Shown here in pieces: positions 10,330-22,579 of a DNA stretch of 64,000 nucleotides. Source of the stretch: Dryococelus australis (lineage: Eukaryota; Arthropoda; Insecta; Phasmatodea; Phasmatidae); the NCBI GenBank assembly GCA_029891345.1, contig CM057005.1, forward strand, positions 65,047,760 to 65,111,759, read 5' to 3'. The notes beneath the pieces are model-generated. The model searched no databases. It was not told the DNA's origin and saw only the letters and a list, made by a program, of their open reading frames with translations. Each line of letters opens with the position of its first letter. Position 1 is the stretch's first letter. The translations under genes were made by a program, and so were the position numbers.

Positions 10330-12329
10330 AAAATAAAATAATAATAATAAATTTATTTCAAATTATACAGGAAGACAAGCAGAAAGGAATGGCTCGATCA
10401 CATACACAGAATATAAGGAGCTAGGTTTCCTAAACAAGTTTTAAGCTATCATGATAATGAGATTACTAAGAAAGAAAACAACGCATTTCAACAAAGCAAT
10501 CATTTTTATCAAATTCTAATTATAAATTTAATAAAAATATTGATTATTTTCGTTGGAAGGATTATGCAATAAATGGAGATTTTTAGCACGGCTTTTATTA
10601 ATATCATGCAGACAAGCACCTGTTAAATTTTTTTTTCAGTCTTATTTTCGTGAATTGGTTGGCACAGCTGGCGATTTGCATATTTATGGCCGTGGAAAGA
10701 TAGTGTGTAATACATAAAATTTATTCACCGAAATCTTCCCAGTGCGTATCATTAACTTCAGGTAGTATTTTGATATCTGTCTTAGCAGAGCCTAGATTTT
10801 AAGTAGAAATCTGAAATAAATCGTGTAGTTCGAGAACTCTTAATTCCAATGCACTTTGTTAAAGAACTTTCTTCTCATAACCATTTCCTAATAATGGTTA
10901 ACATTCAGGTTATTTAGACCGTTGAGAAACCGAATGTGATAACCTTCATAGGCTTTCACGTACACACGTGAATCCTCACATACCAGCTCACCAACAGTGG
11001 GATATTACTACACGCGAGAGAATCCAGCGAATTAAACTGCATGTCACTTCCTTTTTTTTTTTTGTCGTTCCTCTTAAGGCTGTTAATAAATATTTTCTAT
11101 GTTTTATCATACTTCATATCTCTTCGGAATTGAATCAAAGAGCCGCCTATTAAGAGTGAAAAGTGAGGAAAAGTTTATCTTCGGTAAATCCAGTGGAATT
11201 GTGGGACTCTTAATTTTTAAATCATCACAGCTTAATATAAATGTAGTACATTAAGTCTGCGTTAGGCTACAGCATGCAATAATTATGTCCAGATCCATCA
11301 TTCATTATTACCGTTTAACTTTTACGTCGAATTTTAATTGAAAAGCAGTTAAATGTAATCGAAATTGCTTGTGAGCCAAGTGCCGCATTTCAAAAAATTT
11401 TTAATATAATTCATCTTGAATTGTAGGCACGCCTTCACTGAAATAGGAATTCGTACTTAAGTATGATTAAATTTTGTGACAAACGATAAAAATAAAGATT
11501 AACAGGTTTTTAATCGTGATTAAGTAAAGATTATATATATTGATTAGGTACTTTCGTTTGTTCACATTGATATCAATATCACTATATTGATCCGCAAAAC
11601 AAACTCAAAATATATCTGAAGATCAACGACACTTGAAAACTTTTATTAAAACTGTGCCCACAATCACTGAATATACATTTCATAAATATTTTTACTGGTT
11701 ATTTTATTTTTACATTTATTTAATAGTATAAATACAAGCAACGATAGATAAATTATTTTTACCTTTCCAAGTAAGATATTTGCGAAAAATTAATTTACTG
11801 AACACGTTTGTATGGAAGAGCTGATTTTACAGAAACTATTTTTTTTCGTGAAACTTTTAAATTGTCATCCTAGACACTTGTGAGCTATTAGTAAACCTTA
11901 AACGCAATGCTGTGGTAGCGAGGGGAGGGTAATGTTGTTATTGCGTGTCAACTCAGCCGAGACGTCAGAATGCGATAACTGTTAACGATGGGTTTAACCA
12001 CATGACACGCCAGCTATGGCGTGACAAGATAAGGCATGATATTTCAGTGGACGGTGTGTTTATTGCGGCCTGGAAACACTTATTTATAGCAGTTATTTTA
12101 TAGTTCAAGTGTGACGCGAATATCTGTTGGTTGGGTATTTATAACTCATTTTAGGATTTCAGTAAGTCGTGACTTAATAGTGACGTGTTTCATTGCCCAG
12201 CATCGCTTAGTTACGTCACACGTGGGCCTATCAGGGATAAAAATCATGACTTGTAATCCGATGGTGCTGTAACTCACCCTTGGTTATTTAAGTTGGTGTT
12301 AAATTAAGGCATGCCACATATCAGGCTGA
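10330..12329. other. Two-kilobase AT-rich stretch without gene
   Basis: I see no repeat copy shared with the rest of the window and no exon signature. The part around 11900-12250 is less AT-rich and contains AAGATAAGG and TTACGTCAC words that could be protein-binding sites, but isolated words of this size are expected by chance. Confidence 0.35.
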
Positions 12330-12428
12330 ATCCAAACACTTGTCGCTTCCAACTTTTCTAAAACCCTGCTGAAGTTCTACTTTCAGGCAGTTCCTCCGCC
12401 TCGTGCAAACACAGCTAAAATAAGTCTA
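12330..12428 (+). mobile_element. MITE family B copy 0, left part (interrupted)
   Basis: It contains CTAAAACCCTGCTGAAGTTC and TTCCTCCGCCTCGTGCAAAC, the family B left block. It stops at a TA where copy 1 is inserted, and resumes at 12857. Confidence 0.75.
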
Positions 12429-12430
12429 TA

Positions 12431-12855
12431 ATCCATTCACGATTACTTCACACTTTCCTGAAGCCCTGATCAGTTCTGCTTCCAATAAATTCCTCCGCCT
12501 CGTGCAAACTAAGCGTAAATAAGTCTAGAAAATTACACCAAAGGGACAACACACCATACTAGTGCGCACTAGTTCTAGTCATGTTTTGTACGAGAACTAT
12601 TTCTTCCTAGGCGTTACCAACACACATGTTTTCTCACTGTTTTTATAATTATTTATTATAAATGAAATATTATAACTTAAAAATAATATATTGGTAACAC
12701 TTCAATTTAACGAAAAATTGGATAATTTTACGTTAACGCAGGAATAAAACGCTTGTGATACATCGTATGATTATAAAATTACTTAAAGACGTCATGCATG
12801 TGGCGATTTTTTGAAGGTTTGATTAAAAGGGCGTGGAGAAACCGTGGACAGACTA
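12431..12855 (+). mobile_element. MITE family B copy 1, nested inside copy 0
   Basis: A full copy from ATCCATTCACGATTACTTCA to GTGGACAGACTATA. Family B diagnostic blocks are CCTCCGCCTCGTGCAAACTA, GAGAACTATTTCTT and GTATAAAACGCTTGTGATAC-like sequence. It lies inside another family B copy, flanked by TA on both sides, which indicates TA target choice. Confidence 0.82.
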
Positions 12856-12856
12856 T

Positions 12857-13176
12857 AGACAATTACACAAATTGGAAAACGCACCATATTCGTGTGCACT
12901 CGGTATATTCTTGTTTTGCGTGAGAACTATTTCTTATGAGACACCAATTTTCTCTCCGTTTTTATTTACATTAACTGTAAATGCAAAATTACAATTTATA
13001 TATAAAATAAAAGGGAAACTTAAATTTACTTTAAAATAAGGTAGATATATGTCAACAGAAGTATAAAACGCATGTGATACATAACATATCTAGGAAACAA
13101 CCAAATGCGTAATACATGGGGTAATTTTTCAAAGGTTGGATTAAAAAAGAGTGGAGATACAGTGAACAGGCTATAT
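12857..13176 (+). mobile_element. MITE family B copy 0, right part
   Basis: It continues the interrupted copy (ACAATTACAC, then GAGAACTATTTCTTATGAGA) and ends with AGTGAACAGGCTATATTA. Confidence 0.78.
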
Positions 13177-13939
13177 TACGGTAATGAGTCGCTCGCAGTA
13201 GTTTTTTTTCTATCACGCGTTAAGCAGGAATCAAATAGCTCCGACAAACCAAACACGACACGACGAAAACAGCAGCAACGACACAACTAAAGTTTTACTG
13301 TGACTGCTTGAGTTACAGCACGACACGACAGAACCGACACGACGCTCTCTGCATTTTACCTAACTATTTAGAAGGCGCTGGCTATGCTTGTTTCAAAGGC
13401 GGTGGATAAGAGGGCAATTTGGAATACATAATGGCGACAAAGTGTTACCGCTAATGCATACAAAGGTAAAATTATTTTTAAGAGTTAAATACGGCGATTT
13501 TTTTTTATTTATTTATATTTTATTTATATTTTTTATTATAATAAAAGCTGCGTATTTGCCACTGTAGGAAAAGCTTGCCATACAATTTCATTTTGCAAGG
13601 TACGTCGTGCCTCGTGACGCGACGAAAATATAAATCATTTCTTATTCAAAATTGCTGGTCGGAAGACAGAATTTGTCGGGCTTACGCCAGATCTATATTG
13701 CATTTCATTGGCTGTTTAGTTTTTAAGTGTCGTGTCGGCGCTGTCGTGTCGTGCTTGCCAAGGCTGAGAGATTCCGTCATTACACTTCATCTGCTATTCA
13801 CTTAAGATATTGCTTGAGGTTTTGGCTGTGCTCGCTTTAATTTTAAAAGGAACACCCATAGAAAACACTTTAAACGCCTCAAGGGGCTTCTCCCAGGGCT
13901 CCATATACATTCCGGAAAGCAGAATCCCTCGCAAACTAT
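13177..13939. other. Stretch without gene
   Basis: Several CGACACGAC-like words cluster between 13230 and 13345 (ACACGACACGACG, GCACGACACGACAG, CCGACACGACG), and GTGTCGTGTCG occurs near 13735. This resembles the inverted arms of an unrecognised element about 500 bp long. No coding signal is seen. Confidence 0.35.
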
Positions 13940-14173
13940 AGGCTGTTCACGATAAAGTGAGCACTTTTTAAGGCCCTCCCAACAGGCTATAACCACTAAT
14001 AAATGTGTGTTATTGCAGCCTCAGACATTAACTTTTGAGTGTGGTGAAAGTATACACTGTATTTATTAGTCACGTGACAATGCTGATATTAAAAAATGGC
14101 TAAAACATAAAAACTTGCTTAAAAGAAAAATTTGTAAAGACCTTAAAAGTGCTCACTTTACCGTGAACGGACT
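13940..14173 (+). mobile_element. MITE family A, short type, copy 1
   Basis: A complete 234-bp element from AGGCTGTTCACGATAAAGTG to CACTTTACCGTGAACGGACT. The internal sequence differs from long A (TTAAGGCCCTCCCAACAGG, then TATTTATTAGTCACGTGACA). The same short type recurs at 36590-36817 and 49923-50160. Confidence 0.85.
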
Positions 14174-14242
14174 ATAGATGCAAAAGAGTTATTACATGCT
14201 ATGAAAACCAGTGGATTATACAATACATATCACTTTATAATT

Positions 14243-14420
14243 ATTTTTTTCCCTTAAGACTCGGCTTCGCGCCTCTTGCAGAAATTCTTCGCTTTCGCGT
14301 CATAATTTTAGATTCAAAGTAATTACTGCCGATGTACGATTGTAGAAACTTTACGTTTCGCGAGTTGTTGGATATTTTTGCGGGTAATTTTAATTGTTGT
14401 GTATCTGCTTGTTGTAAAAT
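14243..14420. repeat. Dispersed repeat N, copy 1
   Basis: It shares TGCAGAAATTCTTCG, CGTGTCATAATTT-like and TTGTAGAAACTTTAC segments in the same order with 32545-32720. It has no inverted tips and no tRNA box, so its class is unknown. Confidence 0.6.
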
Positions 14421-14786
14421 GCCAGGCCATATTTGCGTTTTATCGACAAGTTCCTTTTTTTTTAAAGAAGAAAATAACACTCAGTGAGAATACTATACAA
14501 AAGTACTAAACAACTAGTAAATTGTAGATTTTCTATAGTCAAACAATAATACCTCTGAAACTGGAATTATGGCACGAAAACCGAAGACTCTCTGCATTGT
14601 AGGTAAAGCCGAACCGTAAGAAACAGCGCAGAAATGCCCTAAAAATAAAGTCATTAATTATTTTCGCTATACTCCTTAAAATATATTTAATGGGGTAAAA
14701 GTGAAAGGTGGCCGCTGTGGATAATATTTTTTTTTTTTCCTTTCGTCGAACAAAGTCATTTCCCGATAACATACGTTTAATGATAA

Positions 14787-15206
14787 AGGCTGTTCACGGT
14801 AAAGTGAGCCCTTTTGAACTCAGCCTTAGAAAAATGTCACTGCCCCAGTCTGCATGTATTTTAACGGGAGCACTGAGTGACATACGCCCGTTAAGATTGG
14901 TGACGGTGGATCGAAAGTAGCTCCATATTTTAAAGTCGAATAAAAAGTGTTACGTAACCATTCATGATAATTTTAATTATTTCAGAAGCTTTCAGTTTTT
15001 TCTAACGCCTCCGCGTGTAAAAATTGCAAGATTTGTAAACTATTTACTTATCAAATAATTTCACAGTTTCACTTGACCGACGCATGAATGAAGTGATGAG
15101 GCCAATGGAAATGTTAATCTTACATAAGGTGGAAGAATACACAACGTTCATACAAGTAGATCATAAGCAGGGCTTTGGAAAGTGCTCATTTTACCGTGAA
15201 CAGCCT
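14787..15206 (-). mobile_element. MITE family A copy 4, complete
   Basis: A full copy of 420 bp in reversed orientation (AGGCTGTTCACGGTAAAGTG, with CACTGAGTGACATACGCCC near the start and TCATTTTACCGTGAACAGCCT at the end). It lies 41 bp from copy 5 in the opposite orientation. Confidence 0.88.
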
Positions 15207-15247
15207 TATATACGCGTATACGCGCAAACCCCAGGAAATGCCTTGAT

Positions 15248-15632
15248 AGGCTGTTCACGGTCAAATGAACACTTTGGAAAGCCCTGCTTAGGATCTACTT
15301 GTATGCACGTTGTATGTTCTCCGCCGTATGTAAAATTGTCATTGCCACGGGCGTCATCGCTTTCTTCATGCGTCGATCAAGTGAAACTGATTATTAACAA
15401 AGGCAATATTTAAAAAATCTGCCAATTTTTAAACCTTGGCGCATAAAAAAAAAAACAGAAAGCGACAGAAATACTTACAGTTATCACAAATGGTTACCTA
15501 ATACTTTTTATTCGACGTTAAGATATGGAACTACTTGTGGAACTACTTTCCACTCCATCGTTACCAATATTACTGGGCGCATGTCTGTCCGTGCGCCCTT
15601 TAAAATAGTGCTTACTTTATCGTGAACAGCCT
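15248..15632 (+). mobile_element. MITE family A copy 5, complete
   Basis: A full copy of 385 bp from AGGCTGTTCACGGTCAAATG to TTTATCGTGAACAGCCT. Together with copy 4 it forms a pair of opposed elements that could fold back on each other over about 400 bp. Confidence 0.88.
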
Positions 15633-16927
15633 TTAACTAACTTTCGCTAATTATGAAGCGGAATTTCATCAAGTATCGTTTGCTCATAGCAAAATAACGG
15701 AAATTTACTGCCGTCAAGTGCGGGAGACTAAGAAGTGAATGTAAGCCTAGTTGGCATGTTCCTCTGAAAATGCCCGGAAGTATTTCACCCGAACTTTGAC
15801 CAGAACCTTTTAAACTATATTCTTTGCCTGGATGTGAAGAGCCTTCATATTTCCACCAATTATTTTTTTTTTACCGCAGGTGTTTCGCTGGAAGATTTAC
15901 TATAGAAATGCGACCGGCCCCGCTAATTGGTTAACAAAATCTTCACTTACTCCCAGGACTTATATACGGGTACAAGTTCTTGTAGACTCCAGTATCTAAA
16001 GCAATTCATTTCCGATGCCATTAAGTATTTACCTGCATTGCCAAAAACAAGTAGGCTAATGAAGCTGTTGTAATTACATAATCCAAATTAAACTCAGGGT
16101 AAGCAAAATACCGCGGAACCTCGGGAACTTGACCTAATGTGGATTATGACGGTGTCGAGCTCGTGAAATTTCGAATTTAATGGAATCAAAAGTGAAACTA
16201 TAATCGAGAACTTATTACTTGAAGAAAAGTAGCAGATTTTTTAAAAATAAAATACGAAATAGGGCGTAGCATTAAATACAACATTCTAACTAGAAAATAT
16301 AAAGTTATTTAATGCAGTATTATTTTTTAACAATAGTGTAAACAGCTGAACTAGCTACCAGTTGGCCTGCTTAACACAGGAATAAGGTGACTTATTCGCA
16401 CCTCACGCCTCTTGCGGCAAGAACAGACTGATTATTACGCATGCCATTTAACCCGAACGGCCTATAAAACTGTCGAGTTTTACGGACTGTAGAGTTACCA
16501 AGTGCCGAGTTTCCAAGGTTCTACTGTAATTGTAATAAATGTTTCATATAAATAATAATTTCAATAGTTTATATTCTGTTCTTGATTTGATGTTTCGGTA
16601 ATCACCCACTGCGGGACATTTCCATAGCCGTTGAAGGGTTCCGTCTGTCCGGCGCTTCAACTGTGGTGAATATTGTTTGAAATCTTTGTGTTTCTGACGA
16701 AACTATTAACCCCCCCCCCCCCCCCACAATTAGGTTTACCTACGAAAAGACATCATACCCCAGACGAGGAAGGAATAGTACATTATAGTTATCGCGCACA
16801 CTGTAAATATTATTTCGAAGCCCTCCAATGTAGCTAGAAACTTCCTTTTTCAGACTGCCGTATCTTAAAACACACTAGCCATACACGTGCCAAACTACGA
16901 TAGGAGCCTGTACTGAACTTTGGTACA
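15633..16927. other. Stretch without gene
   Basis: Unique AT-rich sequence with a poly-C run at 16711-16725. I see no element border or exon signature in it. Confidence 0.35.
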
Positions 16928-16928
16928 C

Positions 16929-17045
16929 ACTGAATTCGAATCAGGGAAAACCACCGATTCCCAGTGAATTTAATCTAGTAGTTTCGGTGAAAAAATTTCA
17001 CTCATTGAATTAGTGATGTGAAGCAATTTCGCCGATGAATAAGTG
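16929..17045 (+). mobile_element. Family D palindromic element, partial copy
   Basis: It carries GAATTCGAATCAGGGAAAAC, then TCGGTGAAAAAATTTCACTC and ATTGAATTAGTGATGTGA, matching the left half of the near-perfect palindrome at 41742-41944. The right half is decayed. Confidence 0.55.
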
Positions 17046-17164
17046 ACGGCCCACTGCAGTGGCGAATGAAATATTGATCTTATTGAATTTAGCCACATAA
17101 TTACACGAAATAAACATATTTACGACCGTTTACAATTTATATTGCGCATTTTACCGTAATTTAT

Positions 17165-17415
17165 TAAAGCAAAAGAATTTTCGGAGGTAGCCGGGATTGA
17201 ACTCACGCACCCTTTCCCCTTCGCTTTTGAGCCATTACCAAAATGTATTTTTTTTTTCTCGTATTCCTCAATTTGACGTTGACGAAGCTCAAGTGAGACC
17301 GACTTGCTGACAAATTCCCAGCGCGACAATCGAACTGAAAATTTGCCGCGCAGGGGCCGGGGCACGAACCCACGACCCCTCGACTACAGGTTGGCCATCC
17401 TACCTCTGAGTTATG
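17165..17415 (-). repeat. Two tRNA-like SINE heads in tandem
   Basis: The plus strand shows two reversed B-box-like words: CCGGGATTGAACTCACG at 17193 and GGGCACGAACCCACGACC at 17361. The second is followed by CTACCTCTGAGTTATGG, a reversed A-box-like word. Neither folds into a complete tRNA. They are SINE heads or decayed tRNA copies. Confidence 0.45.
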
Positions 17416-17849
17416 GTGGCAGGGTCTAATATGAATTAATTCTGAGCTACGAAGTCAAGTTGAAAAATGGGAGGAAAATACACATGTTATAATTATTGTC
17501 GAAATCTTGAAGATTTAAATTCTATGCCCTTACTTTTGATTTTTGGTTTAATTGGCAGCGTTAGGATTGCTAAAACTAATAGGCCTAGTATATATGAGTG
17601 CACTCTCTTCGCAACTTTATATGCAGTTTAAACTTTCAAACAGAGCTCTGTGATGATTACATGAAAACGAAATACGTAAAAACGGAATGAAAGAATCAAT
17701 GTCCATGTTACCTCGTGAAATGGTATTCTGAAAGACGAAACGCATTTTAGAAACTATTTTGTATTGGTTTTATTAGTTTATTCGTTGTTATTTCACTTTA
17801 TAAACGCTGTTCGACGTACATTTTTACACGCTGTTGACTGATCTATCAG

Positions 17850-18066
17850 TAGGGATAGGAAACTTTCGCGAGTTCAATGACATGTAGGCTATACTCCTCA
17901 GTCCTCTGCATACTGGAGCCTCAGCTGTGTGTAAGTCTGGTATTGGCTCAGAGGCGTGCAGGGTGGGTCTAATAAACTGTGATCCAATCTTGAAGGTGAC
18001 TTCAGTTTATATGTGTTCGACGTTTATCTTGTCCCGGATTTAATTCGAGAAATTTTCCTATCCCTA
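17850..18066 (+). mobile_element. hAT-like MITE family C copy 1
   Basis: A 217-bp element starting TAGGGATAGGAAACTTTCGC and ending GAGAAATTTTCCTATCCCTA. It is flanked by TCTATCAG on the left and TCCATCAG on the right (7 of 8 identical). An 8-bp duplication is the hallmark of hAT transposition. The left subterminal block GCGAGTTCAATGACATGTAG is shared with the copy at 31556. Confidence 0.82.
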
Positions 18067-18107
18067 TCCATCAGTTAAAAACAGAGCATTGAAAAACAGT
18101 TGAAAAA

Positions 18108-18276
18108 AAAAAGACTGATGAATCAATAGAAAACGTCACTGAAGTGAAGGAAATCTAGCATTTTCTTTAACTGACTGATTCGTCAGTTAGATTCACTGAA
18201 GTGACTGTTGAATCAGTCAGATATGCAGTTGACTGATTGAAACAGTGAAATTCTCACCGATTAAAATTTAGAGTGC
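18108..18276. repeat. Family D-like element, diverged
   Basis: GACTGATGAATCAATAGAAA ... repeated GACTGATTCGTCAGTTAG and CACTGAAGTGACTGTTGAAT words end in TTAAAATTTAGAGTG, the family D right tip. The internal short palindromes would form several small hairpins. Confidence 0.5.
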
Positions 18277-19574
18277 AGACGTTTCGTCAATAAAAATATA
18301 GGGTCACCGCAGAAAGTTCCATAGGTTACACACAGCACTACGAGAACACTGCACGCCAGTTCAGAGACCTGCGCTTAGAGGCAATGGTTCTCTTATAGCA
18401 CGTGCCAGTATAACCCTTATAGCATTCGCGCTTCTCGGCCAAGAAAATAAAGGAGATAAACAACGCAGGTAGATGTGACACTTAACTACTGCAAGTAAGC
18501 AGGATCCAGACAACTAAAGGTATAGAGGTTAAAATTCCTAAAAGCTAAACTTTATAGTAAATAATTTAATTGATAGGATAGTAATATTTCACGTACATTC
18601 TCAAACTGAATAAATTACGTTACTTGCTTTTTTGATAATGCGATTCTGTTCAGGACGAGCAAAGGTGTAAAGTCTGTAGTCTTGTCTGCTTTGCATGTTT
18701 CGTTGCATATAAAGCAAACATCGTTAGCGACTTGTTTTTAATAAAAGTATGACGATATGCAAAGAAGAAATTTATTTTATTCTCTCTTCAGGATGTACTT
18801 TCTTTTTCTGAACTTCAAAGGCCTTATAACAAAAAGTAATAAAGCAGTCATAAAATATAAAACGTCAAGCGTAAGAAATTGTCAATGATATTTTACTGAA
18901 AATAGAAATGTTTCTGGGGCCTAAACTGTAATTGTAGATTAATTTTATTATATATACTCTTTTCCTTCTATATATTAGTAATGCATCTGTATTTTCCCAG
19001 TCAAATCTTGTATGCTGTGATGTCGCAACACAATGAAATGTATTCACTTGAAAACCTTGCAAGTAAAGCTTCGGACAAGATCTCAAATTCCCTTTAACAC
19101 GGCGATCGCTAACTAAAGTTGTGCAGTACACATGTGCTGCAAAATTCATGTAATTTTGGCGACACTTTACACTTGAAGCAGTTCGTGCCTTTGCGCTACG
19201 TTTATCACTGGACGATACTGTATTCAACACGCCCTCCGTAACTCTGCGCCAGTTAATAAAACACTTCATAATGGTGCGCACGAAACAAGCATTGTTTTGC
19301 CGGAAGGGTGCAGCCAATGAACAAATGGCGCCGGCTCGTGAATGCAAATTACTATCAAAGCTAACATGTTGCCATATAATAACTCCGAGTTTTATGGGTC
19401 TCTAGTCGTTTTGAATTTTGCTAACGCAAAGCTATGTCGGAAAATTATTATTAAAAACCCATTTTCACAGTATAATGGATTGTATTCTATACTCCTCTCC
19501 CATAGCCCATTTTGTAATGTTTCCTTCCATGTGCTGTATGCTATGTTGGTTACTAGACATAAATAAGCTATAAA
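18277..19574. other. Stretch without gene
   Basis: No exon signature. A short segment near 19305-19350 (GCAGCCAATGAACAAATGGC) matches the interior of family C (GCAGCCAATGAACAAACATC near 39250) and may be a fragment of that family. The minus-strand open frame at 18865-19347 has no recognisable domain. Confidence 0.4.
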
Positions 19575-19858
19575 TAGACAACCGGAAATTTCGCGCATTC
19601 GTTTGGCAACAAGCTTGACTCCACACTCCTCTGTGTAATAGAGCCTCTGCTAGTTGTTAATTGGCTGTCGCTCAAGTTTAACCACTGGGCAGATAGCACG
19701 GGATTCGTTCCTCGTTTTCTTACAGGTTATTTATTGGTTGAAATCCGTCCTGGGAGTGTCTCAACAAACTCTGGCCTAATAGAAACAGAAACTCGAATCT
19801 GCGCGTGGCTGAAGTTCTACTTACCCTCGAAAAAATTCGCGAATTCTTTGGGTCTTTA
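19575..19858 (+). mobile_element. hAT-like MITE family C copy 3, diverged
   Basis: The left tip reads TAGACAACCGGAAATTTCGC and the right tip AAATTCGCGAATTCTTTGGGTCTTTA (shown in two halves in the sequence). Both match the family C layout TAGRGACCTG...AATTCGCGA. Flanking octamers GCTATAAA and ACTATGTA agree at 5 of 8 positions, so the duplication is decayed. Confidence 0.6.
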
Positions 19859-20214
19859 ACTATGTATTATGTCAAGTATTCTCATGGTGTTGACTGGCAC
19901 CTGTACTTTAAAGTAGCATTGTAATCCGTTCGTAAAACTATAATCATCTTGTTTCGGAAGATTTATACTTATTCAAAGGAAATCGTATTTAGGTGTATTT
20001 TTTTTAACAAGTTGGGTTTGTTGAGACGATTCCTTTGGAATCCAGCAAATACTGCTGCTATAGGTATATCATTTTTTTTTCCTTTAAAAGAAGGGTTTTC
20101 TGAATATGCATGTGTATCTACGTCAACAGTACTGCAGTGACGTAAAGTGTGCCACACCACTACTTTGTACCTCGCTAAGAAAACAGCTGCCTGCTGAATG
20201 TCCCAGTATCTGAG

Positions 20215-20400
20215 AAAGTGAGCCAGTGAAGGAGATTTGGGAGGGCTCCTAACTTCGAGGTTTTGAGAGCCGATGGGGGGGGGGGGTGAATCGAGGTGAG
20301 TTTGGAGCAGCACCGGAATGCAAGGGTGGGGGGAACGGGAGATCCCCGAGAAAAACCCGCCGGCCAGCGGCATCGTCTGGCACGATTCCCACATGCGAAG
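20215..20400 (-). mobile_element. SINE S1, copy lacking the tRNA head
   Basis: The S1 tail and body are intact (AGATTTGGGAGGGCTCC, TTTTGAGAGCCGATGG, GGAGATCCCCGAGAAAAACC, CATCGTCTGGCACGATTCC), but the copy stops before the tRNA-related part. On the minus strand this is a 5'-truncated insertion, as expected for LINE-driven retroposition. A G run of 12 sits at 20275-20286. Confidence 0.82.
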
Positions 20401-20441
20401 AAGTGACAACGGGACAGTTCTGTAACCGAGTTTCATGGTAT

Positions 20442-20865
20442 AGGCTGTTCACGGTAAAAAAAAAAAAAAAAAAAAAAGCACTTTTGAAAGCCCTGTTTAT
20501 ATACACGTTGTGTATTCTTCCGCCTTATGTAAAATTAGCATAGCCATGGGCCTCCTCACTTCATTCGTGCGTCGGTCAAATGAAACTGCGAAATTATTAA
20601 GAAAGTAAATACTTTACAAATCTGCTCATTTTTACACTTCGGTGCATTAAAAGAATAGAAAGCGAAAGAAATAATTTCAAGTTTTCACAAATGGTTACCT
20701 AACACTTTCTATTCGACGTTAAAATATGGAACTACTTTCCATCCGTCGTTACCAACTTTACTGGGCGAATGTTCCTCAGTGCGCCCATTAAAATATACCC
20801 ATGCAGGGGCAGTGGCATTTTTCTAAGGTTCATTTATAAAGTGCTCACTTTATCGTGAACAGGCT
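20442..20865 (+). mobile_element. MITE family A copy 6 with poly-A expansion
   Basis: A complete copy from AGGCTGTTCACGGTAAAA to TTTATCGTGAACAGGCT. A run of about 22 A lies inside the left inverted tip where GTAAAGTGAG is expected, so the tip is interrupted by slippage. Confidence 0.85.
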
Positions 20866-20886
20866 TTAGCAGCAGAAGTCTGTGTA

Positions 20887-21290
20887 AGCTGTTCACGGTA
20901 ATGTGAGCACTTTTGAAACCAACCACTGGGAAAATCACTGCCAGTTAACTGCATGGATGCTACCGTACGCACAAGAACACAGGCTCTGAGTTCAGGTGGC
21001 AGCAAGTTAAGAATAGTTAGAAATCTTGTCGCTGTACCGCTAGTGTAATGTTTAAATTGATGGCAAATCTAGTTAGTTTGTCTGCTTCATACGCATTACC
21101 ATACGAATGGACAAATAAGTAACGCATTTAAGTTCCTAAAAATTTGTAGTTTTCGCTTGACTGAAGCATGAATCAAAACATCAGGCCCATACTTATGTTA
21201 ATGTTACATATATGGCGGAAGGATACAATCGATGTGAAAAGTAGATCTTAAGCAGTACTTTCAAAAGAACCCAATAACCATGAAAAGTCT
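20887..21290 (-). mobile_element. MITE family A copy 7, diverged
   Basis: It starts with AGCTGTTCACGGTAATGTGA and ends with TCAAAAGAACCCAATAACC and ATGAAAAGTCT. The block CTTGACTGAAGCATGAAT ... GGCGGAAGGATACA matches the reversed family A interior. The middle is strongly diverged. Confidence 0.65.
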
Positions 21291-21296
21291 ATAATA

Positions 21297-21720
21297 TAGC
21301 CTATTCACGGTTTCTTCGCGCTTTTAGAAACAAACCTTTGAAAAACCACCTTATGTATGACTTGTTTGGGTTTTTCCTAATGATGTGTGTCACAAGCTTT
21401 TCATACTATTATTAATGTAAAGGTACCTTATTTATGGTTAAATTGGTGTTTCAAATACATTATATCTATAAATCTTTACATTTTATTTATAATTAATGTG
21501 AATATTAACAGGGAGAAGAATAGGTATGTTGGCAATGACCAGTAAGTAGTAGTTTTTGTGCAAAATATTATTACATTGAGTGCGCCCGAATGAGGTGCGT
21601 TGTCCCTCTGGTGTAATTTTTCAGACTTAGTTAAGCTTAGTTTGCACGAGGCGGAGAAATATCCTGGAAGTAGAACTTAAGCAAGGCTTCAGAAAAGTTG
21701 GAAGTAAACATGAGGTTATG
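21297..21720 (-). mobile_element. MITE family B copy, reversed
   Basis: From TAGCCTATTCACGGTTTCTT to GAAAAGTTGGAAGTAAACAT, with the reversed diagnostic block TTTGCACGAGGCGGAGAAAT. It begins six bases after the previous family A copy, making an A-A-B cluster. Confidence 0.78.
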
Positions 21721-22579
21721 TTAATGTAATACAGTTATAACTGTTGCAGGAGCAGTTAAGCTATGCTAAAAAAAAGTAGCTCTGCTTAAGAAGCTATCGA
21801 TCCTGTAGTAGGAGCGGACTGCCCTGTCGTAGGAACCGTAGAGTCAACATGGGCAGGTAGAGTGCGCGTACCAGTTACGCAGTAAAAACTATTTAGTTAC
21901 CAAAATCGAACTGCTGCTTTTTCTACAGATCCGTCGACACTACGTAGCTTTAACCATTGTTAATACACACTTTACATAAACAGTTTTATATGCGAGTATA
22001 GTACTTTTTAACACAGTTGTCACAAAAATGGGAATTTCTTTATCGTAAAACATGGGTTTGTTCGAAAACCAAACCTGATTTTTATGGTTGGTATGATAAT
22101 TCTAGATACAATATTGGGGGCTTGCACAGGAGACGAAACTCATTCTGCCTCATTTTCGGTCAATGGTCGGAACGAACTATAGGTACGTACAGATGCAGGT
22201 ACTACAAGCCATGCCCAGAACTAAGAATTACGTTAGCTTCACTATATGGGTTAACGCCATTTCTAGATAATATTGTTATGGTGCGGGCAAGCCATGCTCA
22301 TAACACTCGCTAGAGCGGACGCCCTACACACGAGAAGTGACACACGGCTGCAATTAAGGCAAGGCCACAAGCTGAGCGACGTTTGGAAAACAGCATCTTA
22401 GTTTACAAACGACGCCGACTGTTAAATACCGGAGCAGACTTGAAACGAGGCCTGGCGTCAGCCAGCCGTCGCTACCGAGACGTTATTGCCATCAAGACTT
22501 AGGTCACAAAGTTCCAATAGCTTCAGAGATTTTAGCTACTTATTAATAACGTGGCTTTTGAGTAATTGGTTAACAGTAT
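21721..22579. other. Moderate-GC stretch without recognised gene
   Basis: Part of this stretch (22000-22460) is less AT-rich than its surroundings and holds a 98-codon open frame, but it has no domain, no splice context and no repeat match that I can identify. Confidence 0.35.
22576..22579. other. Target site duplication GTAT (left)
   Basis: GTAT precedes the LTR and is repeated at 23465-23468 directly after it. Confidence 0.75.

Noticed and set aside
11900..12250. Possible enhancer with AAGATAAGG and TTACGTCAC words
   Set aside because: Single 9-bp words occur by chance in 64 kb, and no clustering, conservation or promoter link is visible.
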